Origin: Pseudolysinimonas_A sp039912695
GTDB taxonomy: Bacteria > Actinomycetota > Actinomycetes > Actinomycetales > Microbacteriaceae
DNA: 64,000 nucleotides
Reading direction: 5' to 3'
NCBI RefSeq assembly: GCF_039912695.1
Contig: NZ_JBDSPJ010000023.1
Coordinates: 1-64,000, forward strand
The notes below the pieces were generated by a model. That model had not been told where the DNA came from. It did not search any database and saw only the letters and a list, made by a program, of their open reading frames with translations. Positions within the stretch are counted from its first letter, which is position 1. Every line of letters begins with the position of its first letter. A program made the translations under genes and the position numbers. Positions 35,417 through 43,774 of the stretch are shown piece by piece.

Positions 35417-36694
35417 ATGCCACGCCAGCTCGTTCGCAATCATCTCGTTCGCCGTCAGCTCCTTCGGGGGGTCGCGGCAGCCGGACTCGCCGTCATGCTG
35501 GCCGCTGTCGCCGGGTGTAGTGCCACTCCCACCCCAACACCGACGCCCTCGCCGACACCGACTCCTACGGGCGACGGTGTTCTGACGATCGGCACTCTCT
35601 TCCCATCGAGCGGCGGGGTCACCTTCATCGGCCCCGCGCAGGTCGCTGGCGTCAACGCCGCGGTGCGCGAGATCAACGCCGCGGGGGGTGTGAACGGGCA
35701 GCCGGTCGTCGTCGTCAATCGCGATTCGGGCGACGCCACCTCGCAGCTGGCCGAGGAGTCGTTTGCCGCCCTGGTCGCGGCGAAAGTGGATGTCATCATC
35801 GGACCGTCATCCTCGGTGCTGGCTCAGCGACTCCTGAAGCCGGCGGCGGATGCCGGAATCCCGCTCATCTCGCCGGCCGCAACGTTCCCACAACTCACCG
35901 TGCTCGATACCGCGGGAATCTTCTCGCGCACCATCGCCTCGTATCCACACCAGGCGATCGTGCTGGCCGACGTGTTCGCGCAGAAGAACGTGAAATCGGT
36001 CGCCCTCGTCTACGGCGACGACGCTCTCGGCACGTCGCTCTCAGCGGCGCTGGTCTCCAGTCTGGATGCCGCGGGAATCGATCTGACCGCCATCAAGGTG
36101 ACGAAGGATTCGGATGCCGCGAAGATCGCCGCGGATGTCAAGGCAGCGGCCCCGGATGCTGTGGTGCTGGCAACCCTGGACAACGGCGACCAGACCAAGG
36201 CGCTCATCACGCAGCTCTCGGCCGCCGACTTTGGCGGAGCGAAACTCTGGCTGACCACCCAGAACTTGGCCGACTATTCGCAAGCCCTGCCGGCCGGCTT
36301 GCTCAACACCGCCAACGGCATCCTCGACGGCGCGTCACCGGATGCTGGATTCCAGGCGAAAGTGAAGGCGGAAGATCCGGGAGTGATCGACTTCCACTAC
36401 GCGGCTGAGGCCTACGACGCGACGATTCTGGCCGCACTCGCCGCCGAGCTCGCTCACGACGACGGCGGGGCATCGATCTCGCGTGAGCTTCAAGCGGCAT
36501 CTGTGGGGGGCATCAAATGCACAAGTTTCGGGGAATGCCTCGACGTGCTCACGACCCAAAGCGACATCGACTATGACGGCGTGAGTGGGTCCGTCAACCT
36601 CGACGAGAATGGCGATGTCGTCCGCGGAACGTACGGAATCGTCGTCTACAACGGCGAAAACAAGTACTCCCTGGTCTCGACTCGCGTCGGCTAG
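35417..36694 (+). CDS. ABC-type amino acid/amide substrate-binding lipoprotein
   Basis: A 425-residue periplasmic-binding-fold type I (Leu/Ile/Val-binding-like) protein. Signal peptide with lipobox AAVAGC (Cys34), a Thr-Pro repeat tether (~residues 36-55), then GVLTIGTLFPSSGG and PSSSVLAQRLLKPAADAG. It ends with two nearby cysteines (CTSFGEC) not seen in the second binding protein. It sits upstream of the liv cluster and may supply it with a different ligand. A ribosome binding site GGAAGGGAG precedes the ATG. Confidence 0.85.
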   Translation: MPRQLVRNHLVRRQLLRGVAAAGLAVMLAAVAGCSATPTPTPTPSPTPTPTGDGVLTIGTLFPSSGGVTFIGPAQVAGVNAAVREINAAGGVNGQPVVVVNRDSGDATSQLAEESFAALVAAKVDVIIGPSSSVLAQRLLKPAADAGIPLISPAATFPQLTVLDTAGIFSRTIASYPHQAIVLADVFAQKNVKSVALVYGDDALGTSLSAALVSSLDAAGIDLTAIKVTKDSDAAKIAADVKAAAPDAVVLATLDNGDQTKALITQLSAADFGGAKLWLTTQNLADYSQALPAGLLNTANGILDGASPDAGFQAKVKAEDPGVIDFHYAAEAYDATILAALAAELAHDDGGASISRELQAASVGGIKCTSFGECLDVLTTQSDIDYDGVSGSVNLDENGDVVRGTYGIVVYNGENKYSLVSTRVG

Positions 36695-36883
36695 AGCCGC
36701 GTAACGATTAGGTTCCGGTGTCGACGGAACGGCAAAAACTTCTGATCGCGTAATCCTGGCGAAACAAAACTCCCGTACCGTCAGGGCATCGCACTCGCCG
36801 GGCACGAGACAACTTGCCCTGTGACCGACGTGTGCAGCCAAGACCCAGCAAGTCACATCGATAAACAGAAAAGGTGAAACCCT

Positions 36884-38029
36884 ATGAAGGGATTCAAGAA
36901 GGCCACGATCGCTATCGCGATCGGCGTCTCGGCGGCCATTGCGCTCGCCGGCTGTGGTACCACCGGCGGTACCGGTGGTACCGGCGGCAGCACTGAGGCG
37001 TACAAGATCGCGTATCAGGGCCCGCTGACCGGCGACAACTCGGCCTACGGCTCGTACGCCAAGGCCGGCATCGAGGTCGCGCTCGCCGACTACACGGCAG
37101 CCAACCCGAACGCTCCCAAGGTGACGGTCGTTTACTCCGACACCCAGGGTGACCCGGCGCAGGCTCCGGCCGTCGCGACCGACCTCATCAACGACAAGGC
37201 CGTTCTCGGCGTCACCGGCCCCGCCTTCTCGGGCGAGACCAAAGCGACGGGCCCGGCGTACGCCGAAGCCGGTCTGGTGACCGTCTCGATGTCGGCGACC
37301 AACCCCGACCTGTCGAAGAACAACTGGACAACCTTCCACCGCGTCGTCGCGCCGGACTCCGCTCAGGGCCCCGCCGCCGCTGCGCTCATGGTCAACACCC
37401 TCAAGTACAAGACGGTGTACGTCGTCGATGACTCGAGTGACTACGGCGTCGGTCTGGGCGACGAGATTCGCACGGCGCTGGGTTCGGTCCTGATCGGTAG
37501 CGACAAGGTTCAGGTCAAGGACACCGACTTCTCCGCCACCGTCACCAAGGTGAAGGCGTCTGGCGCCGAAGCGATCTACTACGCGGGCTACGCCCCGGAA
37601 GCCGCTCTCTTCATGAGGCAGCTCCGTGACGGCGGCTACACGGGTGTCTTCCTCTCGGGCGACGGCACGGTCGACGCGGCGTTCCTCACCGCTGGCGACT
37701 TCACCGACGGCGCGATCCTGACGTTCCCCGGCATCCTCGACGCGAGTGACGCGTTCAAGGCCAAGTGGAGCGCCCTCACGGTTGCTGACAAGGGCGAGAT
37801 CGGTGCCTACACGCTCGAGGCGTACGACGCCGCGACGGTTCTGCTCAACGGCATCGCCGCGGGCAACGTGACGCGTGCCGACCTGCTCAAGTTCGTGAAC
37901 GCGTACGACGCTGACGGCATCACCAAGCACATCAAGTTCACCCCCGGCGGTGAAATCGATGGCGCCTCGGGTGTCTTCTACTACACGGTCAAGGGTGGCA
38001 AGACGATCTACGGCGGCCCGGCCGAGTAA
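36884..38029 (+). CDS. livJ: Branched-chain amino acid-binding lipoprotein
   Basis: A 381-residue solute-binding protein, lipidated at Cys24 (ALAGC) and followed by a Gly/Thr-rich linker (GTTGGTGGTGGS). The ligand-binding fold (AYKIAYQGPLTGDNSAYGSY, GVTGPAFSGETKATGPAYAE, VVDDSSDYGVGL) is LivJ/K-like. AAAGG precedes the ATG. The 189-bp gap upstream holds no gene and is likely its promoter region, though no convincing boxes were found. Confidence 0.92.
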   Translation: MKGFKKATIAIAIGVSAAIALAGCGTTGGTGGTGGSTEAYKIAYQGPLTGDNSAYGSYAKAGIEVALADYTAANPNAPKVTVVYSDTQGDPAQAPAVATDLINDKAVLGVTGPAFSGETKATGPAYAEAGLVTVSMSATNPDLSKNNWTTFHRVVAPDSAQGPAAAALMVNTLKYKTVYVVDDSSDYGVGLGDEIRTALGSVLIGSDKVQVKDTDFSATVTKVKASGAEAIYYAGYAPEAALFMRQLRDGGYTGVFLSGDGTVDAAFLTAGDFTDGAILTFPGILDASDAFKAKWSALTVADKGEIGAYTLEAYDAATVLLNGIAAGNVTRADLLKFVNAYDADGITKHIKFTPGGEIDGASGVFYYTVKGGKTIYGGPAE

Positions 38030-38034
38030 TCCGT

Positions 38035-38067
38035 TGATGCACCGGGGTCTCTGACCCCGGTGCATCA
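38035..38067 (+). terminator. 15-bp stem hairpin after livJ
   Basis: TGATGCACCGGGGTC (38035-38049) pairs perfectly with 38053-38067 around TCT. Lying between binding-protein and permease genes, it would stabilise livJ mRNA and reduce readthrough so that the binding protein exceeds the membrane components. Confidence 0.7.
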
Positions 38068-38080
38068 TGGGACCGTCTTC

Positions 38081-38122
38081 TTCAGGTGCGGCTGGGTCTC
38101 TACTGGCCCGGCCGCACCTGAA
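38081..38122 (+). repeat. Second strong hairpin, just before livH
   Basis: TTCAGGTGCGGC (38081-38092) pairs with GCCGCACCTGAA (38111-38122). The inner TGGG/CCCG bases can extend the stem. It ends 23 bp before the livH start and may restrain its translation or mark a processing site. Confidence 0.55.
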
Positions 38123-38145
38123 CCCCTCGACAGAGAGCCACTTCT

Positions 38146-39186
38146 TTGGACTTCGAGTTCCTCTTCAACAACATCGTTGAATTGACCGTCACCGGGCTCG
38201 TACTCGGGTCGATCTACGCTCTGCTCGCCCTGGGTTACACGCTCGTCTACGGAGTGCTGCAGCTCATCAACTTCGCCCATGCCGACGTGTTCATGTGGGG
38301 CACGTTCGCGGTGGCCTGGCTCTTCATCCTTCTGGGGCTGCACGGCAACACAGACCTCGCCGGGGCGGTGCCCTACCTGGTCCTCGCCCTCGTGGTCGCT
38401 GCCGCGACTTCGGGCGGACTCGCGATGCTCGTCGAACGGGTCGCCTACCGGCGACTCGTGCGCAAACGCGCCCTCAGCTACATCATCCTGATCTCCGCCA
38501 TCGGCGCCTCGTTCGTGCTGTCCGAGACCATGGGCATCCGCGACCTGATCGTCGAGTTCCTGAACAACGCGGTCAACGCCGTCATCGGGATCTTCGGGGG
38601 CCATATCGATCTTTCGACGTTCTTCGCGGACTACATCGCCCGCGCCCGCGGAATCACCACGCTGCCGCTGACCATCAAGCCCACGACAGTGCTGTCGATC
38701 GGCAACTTCAACCTTCGCGACACCGACATCACGATCATCGCCGCGGCGCTGATCATGATGGTGCTCCTCGACCAGTTCATTCGCCGCACCCGGCTCGGTC
38801 GCGAGATCCGGGCCGTCGCTCAAGATCCCGAAGCGGCTGCGCTGATGGGATCGAACGCGACCAGCGTTGTCAGCAAGACGTTCCTGATCGGCGGCATCAT
38901 GGCCGGAGTCGCCGCCGTTCTGTATCAGATCAAGGTCGGTTCGACCTCGTCGAGCATCGGAGTCGTGCTCGGTATCAAGGCGTTCACCGCCGCGGTGCTG
39001 GGCGGCATCGGCAACCTCCGCGGCGCGCTGCTGGGCGGACTCCTGCTCGGCGTCACCGAGAATTTCGGGTCGGCGATTTTCGGCACGCAGTGGAAGGACG
39101 TCGTGGCGTTCCTGCTCCTGGTCCTCGTCCTGCTGATTAGGCCGACCGGTCTTCTCGGGCAGACGCTCGGAAGGGCTCGCGCATGA
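38146..39186 (+). CDS. livH: Branched-chain amino acid ABC permease LivH
   Basis: A 346-residue membrane permease (GLVLGSIYALLALGYTLVYGV in part, LINFAHADVFMWG, MGIRDLIVEF, RAVAQDPEAAALMG, GIKAFTAAVLGGIGNLRGA). Eight or so helices. It starts with TTG at 38146 and has only a weak ribosome binding site, which fits lower output than livJ. The stop overlaps livM by 4 bp. Confidence 0.92.
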   Translation: MDFEFLFNNIVELTVTGLVLGSIYALLALGYTLVYGVLQLINFAHADVFMWGTFAVAWLFILLGLHGNTDLAGAVPYLVLALVVAAATSGGLAMLVERVAYRRLVRKRALSYIILISAIGASFVLSETMGIRDLIVEFLNNAVNAVIGIFGGHIDLSTFFADYIARARGITTLPLTIKPTTVLSIGNFNLRDTDITIIAAALIMMVLLDQFIRRTRLGREIRAVAQDPEAAALMGSNATSVVSKTFLIGGIMAGVAAVLYQIKVGSTSSSIGVVLGIKAFTAAVLGGIGNLRGALLGGLLLGVTENFGSAIFGTQWKDVVAFLLLVLVLLIRPTGLLGQTLGRARA

Positions 39187-40346
39187 GGAAGTACTTCCAG
39201 CGGGCCGGTGACTGGCTCGACGACAGGTTCGCTCCGGTCGGGGCGGTGATCGCCCGCAAGCGGCTCAAAATTCCGCTGATTGTCCTCGGCGTGCTCCTGG
39301 TCTACGCCCTGCCGATCATCAACCCGCCGCTGATCACCACCCCGAACAGCGACTTCCCGAATGTGCTCTTCACCGTGACGCTCTACGCGATCGTCGCCGT
39401 CGGGCTCAACATCGTGACGGGATACGCCGGCCTTCTCGACCTCGGGTACGTCGGCTTCTACGCGGCCGGGGCGTACACCGTCGGCATCCTCACCGCCTAT
39501 CACTTCGCCTGGCCGTTCCTGCTGGTGTTGCCGATCGCGATGGGTATCACGCTCCTCACGGGTGTGCTGCTCGGCGCCCCGACCCTGCGAGTGCGCGGCG
39601 ACTACCTCGCCATCGTCACGATGGGGTTCGGCGAGCTGATCCGCATCACGATCCGCAATACCGCGTGGCTGGGTGGAACGGGCGGCATCAACGCCATCCC
39701 GGCACCGCAGAGCATCGGCGCACCGGATGGGCTCTTCCAGATCCCACACCTCGCCTGGGATGGGCTGAACCCGCTCATTGACCTCAGTCGCTCAACGAAG
39801 TTCCTCGTGTTCGGAGTGCTCGACGCGACCCCGTACTTCTGGCTCGCCCTCACGGCGCTGATCATCGTCATCCTGATCGAGCGGCTCGTGAAGACCAGTC
39901 GCGTCGGACGGATGTGGGAGGCGACTCGTGAAGACGAGGATGCCGCCGAGATCATGGGTGTCGCGACCTTCAAGTTCAAGCTGCTCGCCTTCGCGTCGGG
40001 CGCGTTCATCGGCGGGCTTGCGGGTGCGCTGTTCGCGGCAAAGGCTGGGTATATCAACCCGGTCAGCTTCCCGGCCAACCTCTCGATCCTGTTCGTCGCC
40101 GCCGTCGTCATCGGTGGTTCGGGCAACCGCTGGGGTGCGATCATCGGCGCCGTCATCGTCGCCTACCTGCCCGAACGATTCCGCGAACTCGAGAACTGGC
40201 GGCTGTGGTTCTTCGGAATTGCGCTGGTGATCATCGTGAGTTTCCGGCCTCAGGGACTCTTCCCGTCATACAGCCAACGAAAAGCGAGACGCGCGGCGAG
40301 ACAGAACGCGCGACTCGACCACAGTGAGGTGGTGGCGGATGTCTGA
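39183..40346 (+). CDS. livM: Branched-chain amino acid ABC permease LivM
   Basis: A 387-residue partner permease (VGLNIVTGYAGLLDLGYVGFY, LRVRGDYLAIVTMGFGELIR, ATREDEDAAEIMGV, VVIGGSGNRWGAIIGA). About ten helices and an Arg/Lys-rich cytoplasmic tail. It overlaps livG by 8 bp. Confidence 0.93.
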   Translation: MRKYFQRAGDWLDDRFAPVGAVIARKRLKIPLIVLGVLLVYALPIINPPLITTPNSDFPNVLFTVTLYAIVAVGLNIVTGYAGLLDLGYVGFYAAGAYTVGILTAYHFAWPFLLVLPIAMGITLLTGVLLGAPTLRVRGDYLAIVTMGFGELIRITIRNTAWLGGTGGINAIPAPQSIGAPDGLFQIPHLAWDGLNPLIDLSRSTKFLVFGVLDATPYFWLALTALIIVILIERLVKTSRVGRMWEATREDEDAAEIMGVATFKFKLLAFASGAFIGGLAGALFAAKAGYINPVSFPANLSILFVAAVVIGGSGNRWGAIIGAVIVAYLPERFRELENWRLWFFGIALVIIVSFRPQGLFPSYSQRKARRAARQNARLDHSEVVADV

Positions 40347-41160
40347 CACCGACGTCGCGACCGATACCGCCGTGCAGCCGCTGTTGGACGTCGATCACGT
40401 CACGATCAAGTTCGGCGGAGTCGTCGCCCTCGACGACGTCACGTTCGACATTCGGCCGGGCGAGATTCTCGGACTGATCGGCCCGAACGGCGCGGGTAAG
40501 ACGACGGCCTTCAACGTGATCACCGGGGTCTACCAGGCCACGAGTGGCACGGTCGCCTTTGACGGCGTGCCACTGCGGGGCAAGAAGCGACACCAGATCA
40601 CCAAGCTCGGGATCGCGCGGACCTTCCAGAACATCCGTCTGTTTCCGTCGATGTCGGCCCTCGACAACGTTCTGGTGGGCGCCGACGTGCACAGCAAGGT
40701 TGGTGTGCTGCGCGCGATCTTCCGCACGCCGTACTTCCGCCGCACCGAGCGCGCGGGGCGAGAACTGGCACGCGAACTGCTGAGTTTTGTTGGGGTCGCC
40801 GCACGCGGCGAGGAGGTGTCGGTCAACCTCTCCTATGGCGACCAACGCCGACTCGAGATCGCTCGGGCCCTGGCGACGAAGCCGAAGCTGTTGTGCCTCG
40901 ATGAACCGGCGGCCGGATTCAACCCCGCCGAGAAGCAGCGCCTGATGCAGCTCATCCGCGACATTCGGGATGCTGGCAACACCGTGCTGCTGGTCGAGCA
41001 CGACATGAAGCTGGTCATGGGCGTCTGCGACCGAGTCATCGTTCTTGAGTTCGGCAAGAAAGTTGCCGAGGGCACCCCGGCCGAGATCCAGGCCAACCCG
41101 GTCGTCATCGCGGCGTACCTCGGAACCGACGATGAGGGTGACGATGACGACGCTGCTTGA
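40339..41160 (+). CDS. livG: Branched-chain amino acid ABC ATPase LivG
   Basis: A 273-residue ATPase with Walker A GPNGAGKTTAFNVI, signature LSYGDQRRLEIARAL, Walker B LLCLDEPAAGFNP and switch His in VEHDMKLV. ATG at 40339 (MSDTDVATD) overlaps livM; the longer GTG start at 40324 is less likely. livF overlaps its end. Confidence 0.94.
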   Translation: MSDTDVATDTAVQPLLDVDHVTIKFGGVVALDDVTFDIRPGEILGLIGPNGAGKTTAFNVITGVYQATSGTVAFDGVPLRGKKRHQITKLGIARTFQNIRLFPSMSALDNVLVGADVHSKVGVLRAIFRTPYFRRTERAGRELARELLSFVGVAARGEEVSVNLSYGDQRRLEIARALATKPKLLCLDEPAAGFNPAEKQRLMQLIRDIRDAGNTVLLVEHDMKLVMGVCDRVIVLEFGKKVAEGTPAEIQANPVVIAAYLGTDDEGDDDDAA

Positions 41161-41869
41161 GGTCGACAATCTGTCGGTCAACTACGGCCACATTGAGGCG
41201 ATCCGCAACATCTCGTTCGCGGTCGAAGAGGGCACCATTACGACCCTCATCGGCGCGAACGGCGCGGGCAAGACGACCACGCTGAAGACCATCTCGGGAC
41301 TGCGCCCGGTGCGTAAGGGCAAGATCGTCTTCAACGGCAAAGACATCACCAAGACGCCCTCCTACGAGCGGGTCAAGTTGGGCCTCACTCAGTCGCCCGA
41401 AGGACGTCGCTGCTTCCCGGGGATGACCGTGCGCGAGAACCTCGACATGGGCGCTCTGCTGCGCACCGACCGTCGAAGCGGAGGGGTGAAAGAAGACCTC
41501 GATCGCGTCTTCGGTCTGTTTCCCCGTCTTCACGAACGCATCGGCCAGCTCGCCGGCACGATGTCGGGGGGCGAACAGCAGATGCTCGCCATCGGTCGCG
41601 CGCTGATGGCGCGGCCCAAGCTGGTGCTGCTCGACGAGCCGTCGATGGGGCTCGCGCCGAAACTAATCCGGCAGATCTTCGCCATCATCGACGAGATCAA
41701 AGAGCAGGGCACCACGGTGCTTCTGGTCGAGCAGAACGCCAACCAGGCGCTTAAGCGATCGGATGTTGCCCACGTGCTCGAGACGGGCGAGATCGTGCGC
41801 AGCGGCACCGGTCCGGAACTCGCGGTGGATCCGGCGGTCAAGGCGGCCTACCTCGGCGGCGACGTCTGA
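41144..41869 (+). CDS. livF: Branched-chain amino acid ABC ATPase LivF
   Basis: A 241-residue ATPase with Walker A GANGAGKTTTLKTI, signature MSGGEQQMLAIGRAL, Walker B LVLLDEPSMGLAP and switch His replaced by Gln in VEQNANQAL, as in other LivF proteins. ATG at 41144 has GAGGG five bases upstream; GTG 41138 and ATG 41132 are alternatives. Its TGA is the first base triplet of a 40-bp tandem repeat. Confidence 0.93.
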   Translation: MTTLLEVDNLSVNYGHIEAIRNISFAVEEGTITTLIGANGAGKTTTLKTISGLRPVRKGKIVFNGKDITKTPSYERVKLGLTQSPEGRRCFPGMTVRENLDMGALLRTDRRSGGVKEDLDRVFGLFPRLHERIGQLAGTMSGGEQQMLAIGRALMARPKLVLLDEPSMGLAPKLIRQIFAIIDEIKEQGTTVLLVEQNANQALKRSDVAHVLETGEIVRSGTGPELAVDPAVKAAYLGGDV

Positions 41870-41977
41870 GTTTTCTGCTTCGCCTTTCAGGCGACAGCGT
41901 CATCCCTGAGTTTTCTGCTTCGCCTTTCAGGCGACAGCGTCATCCCTGAGTTTCTGCTTCGCCTTTCAGGCGACAGC
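41867..41977. repeat. 40-bp tandem repeat, 2.8 copies, after livF
   Basis: Units at 41867-41906 and 41907-41946 are identical; a third, with one T deleted, runs 41947-41977. Each carries CGCC-TTTCA-GGCG, a small hairpin, and TGAG at its start. The first TGA is the livF stop codon. It may be a multiplied terminator-like element. Confidence 0.85.
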
Positions 41978-42004
41978 TGCGGAATGTTTGCGCCCAGAAG
42001 CCGT

Positions 42005-42010
42005 TAATAT
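42005..42010 (+). promoter_or_regulatory. Candidate guaB -10 box
   Basis: TAATAT, a near-consensus -10, sits 65 bp before the guaB ATG with a weak -35 region (GAATGT, 17 bp upstream). The predicted leader holds an imperfect stem and a T5 run (CATTTTTCG), which could be an attenuator or nothing. Confidence 0.4.
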
Positions 42011-42075
42011 CGACTACCGGGCTTCACCGCCGCAGCCGGGGCATTTTTCGTTCCAACCTGCTCTGCGAGGACACC

Positions 42076-43578
42076 ATGGACCAGCCCGATCCGTTCGGAT
42101 TTGTCGGACTCACCTACGACGACGTGATGCTCCTGCCCGGGCACACCGACGTCATCCCGTCGGAGGCTGAGACCTCGTCTCGCCTGACCCGGCGCATCGA
42201 GGTCTTCTCGCCGCTGCTCTCGTCGGCGATGGACACCGTCACCGAGTCCCGCATGGCGATCGCGATGGCCCGCCAGGGTGGGCTTGGGGTGCTGCACCGC
42301 AACCTGTCGATCGACGACCAAGCGATGCACGTCGACAAGGTCAAGCGCAGTGAGTCCGGGATGATTTCCAACCCGGTAACCACGACACCGGATGCGACAG
42401 TGGCCGAGGTCGACGCGATTTGCGGTCAGTTTCGCGTTTCGGGTCTGCCGGTAATCGAAGGTGACGGACGCCTGGTCGGGATCATCACGAACCGCGACAT
42501 GCGCTTCGTCTCGCCGTTCGAGAAGGCGACGACTCTCGTACGCGACGTGATGACGAAGGTGCCGCTCATCACCGCTCCGGTCGGAATCGATCCGGATAGC
42601 GCGGTCGCGATCTTCGCGCAGCACAAGATCGAAAAGCTGCCGCTCATCGATGCCGACGGTCGCCTGCAGGGCCTCATCACCGTCAAGGACTTCGACAAGA
42701 GCGAGAAGTATCCGAACGCGACGAAAGATTCAGCCGGACGCCTTCGCGTCGGTGCCGCAATTGGCTTCTTCGGCGACGCCTGGGAGCGTGCTGGTGCCCT
42801 TCGTGACGCCGGTGTCGACGTCATCGTCGTCGACACCGCGAACGGCGACTCGAAGGGTGTGCTCGACATCATCGCGCGCCTCAAGGGCGACTCGGCCTTC
42901 GATTCCATCGACATCATCGGCGGCAACGTCGCGACCCGCTCGGGCGCCCAGTCGCTGATCGACGCGGGTGCTGACGCGATCAAGGTGGGTGTCGGGCCAG
43001 GCTCGATCTGCACCACTCGGGTTGTGGCCGGCGTCGGAGTTCCGCAGGTCACCGCCGTCTACGAGGCGTCTCTCGCGGCGCGGGAGACCGGCATCCCGGT
43101 CATCGCCGACGGTGGGCTTCAGTACTCGGGGGACATCGCGAAGGCGCTCGTCGCCGGGGCAGACACCGTGATGCTCGGCTCGCTGCTCGCCGGAACCGAT
43201 GAGAGCCCGGGCGATCTGGTCTACGTCAACGGCAAGCAGTTCAAGAACTACCGTGGCATGGGCTCGATCGGCGCGATGAGCGACCGCGGCAAGAAGACCG
43301 CGTACTCGCGCGACCGCTACTTTCAGGCCGATGTTCCGTCGGATGCACAGCTCATCGCCGAAGGCATCGAGGGCCGGGTCTCGTACCGGGGCTCACTCGC
43401 CGCGACGGTGTACCAATTGATGGGCGGCCTGCGGCAGAGCATGTTCTACGTGGGTGCGCGCACCATCCCCGAACTGAAGGCGCGCGGCAAGTTCGTGCGC
43501 ATCACCCCCGCCGGTCTGAAAGAGTCGCACCCCCACGACATCCAAATGACCGTCGAGGCGCCCAACTACTCGGCCTGA
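42076..43578 (+). CDS. guaB: IMP dehydrogenase
   Basis: Oxidises IMP to XMP, the committed step to GMP. 500 residues with a TIM barrel interrupted by two CBS domains (~95-215: ISNPVTTTPDATVAEVDAIC, LITAPVGIDPDSAVAIF). Catalytic Cys312 in GPGSICTTRVVAG, and MGSIGAMSDRGKK with the flap C-terminally. guaB3 and guaA follow within 7 kb. Confidence 0.97.
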   Translation: MDQPDPFGFVGLTYDDVMLLPGHTDVIPSEAETSSRLTRRIEVFSPLLSSAMDTVTESRMAIAMARQGGLGVLHRNLSIDDQAMHVDKVKRSESGMISNPVTTTPDATVAEVDAICGQFRVSGLPVIEGDGRLVGIITNRDMRFVSPFEKATTLVRDVMTKVPLITAPVGIDPDSAVAIFAQHKIEKLPLIDADGRLQGLITVKDFDKSEKYPNATKDSAGRLRVGAAIGFFGDAWERAGALRDAGVDVIVVDTANGDSKGVLDIIARLKGDSAFDSIDIIGGNVATRSGAQSLIDAGADAIKVGVGPGSICTTRVVAGVGVPQVTAVYEASLAARETGIPVIADGGLQYSGDIAKALVAGADTVMLGSLLAGTDESPGDLVYVNGKQFKNYRGMGSIGAMSDRGKKTAYSRDRYFQADVPSDAQLIAEGIEGRVSYRGSLAATVYQLMGGLRQSMFYVGARTIPELKARGKFVRITPAGLKESHPHDIQMTVEAPNYSA

Positions 43579-43619
43579 CGCCGCCGGGTGGTCGCGGGTG
43601 GTCGCTTAGATCCAGCCAA

Positions 43620-43673
43620 GCGCGGTTAGACCCAGCACGACGTGGGTCCAGGCGCGCCGTACTGGGTCCAGGC
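43620..43673. repeat. Palindromic repeat cluster upstream of the nuclease-like gene
   Basis: GCGCGGTTAGACCCA (43620-43634) faces an inverted, imperfect copy TGGGTCCAGGCGCGC (43643-43657). A further inverted copy TGGGTCCAGGC follows at 43663-43673. The core matches the perfect palindrome inside the 3' end of the gene (44699-44736). TCCAGCCAAG also occurs on both flanks (43611-43620 and 44742-44751). Confidence 0.7.
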
Positions 43674-43774
43674 CGAGGGCGGCACCGGTCCTCCACTGCC
43701 GCGTGCGGGGCGAGGTACGTCACGACCGGACGCGGGCGACTCGCTCCGCGGCGGCGGGTCGTCAGCATCGGGGG

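Noticed and set aside
36335..38068. 577-residue minus-strand open frame across the two binding-protein genes
   Set aside because: Antisense shadow; no recognisable domain, and the plus-strand genes have lipoboxes and conserved folds.
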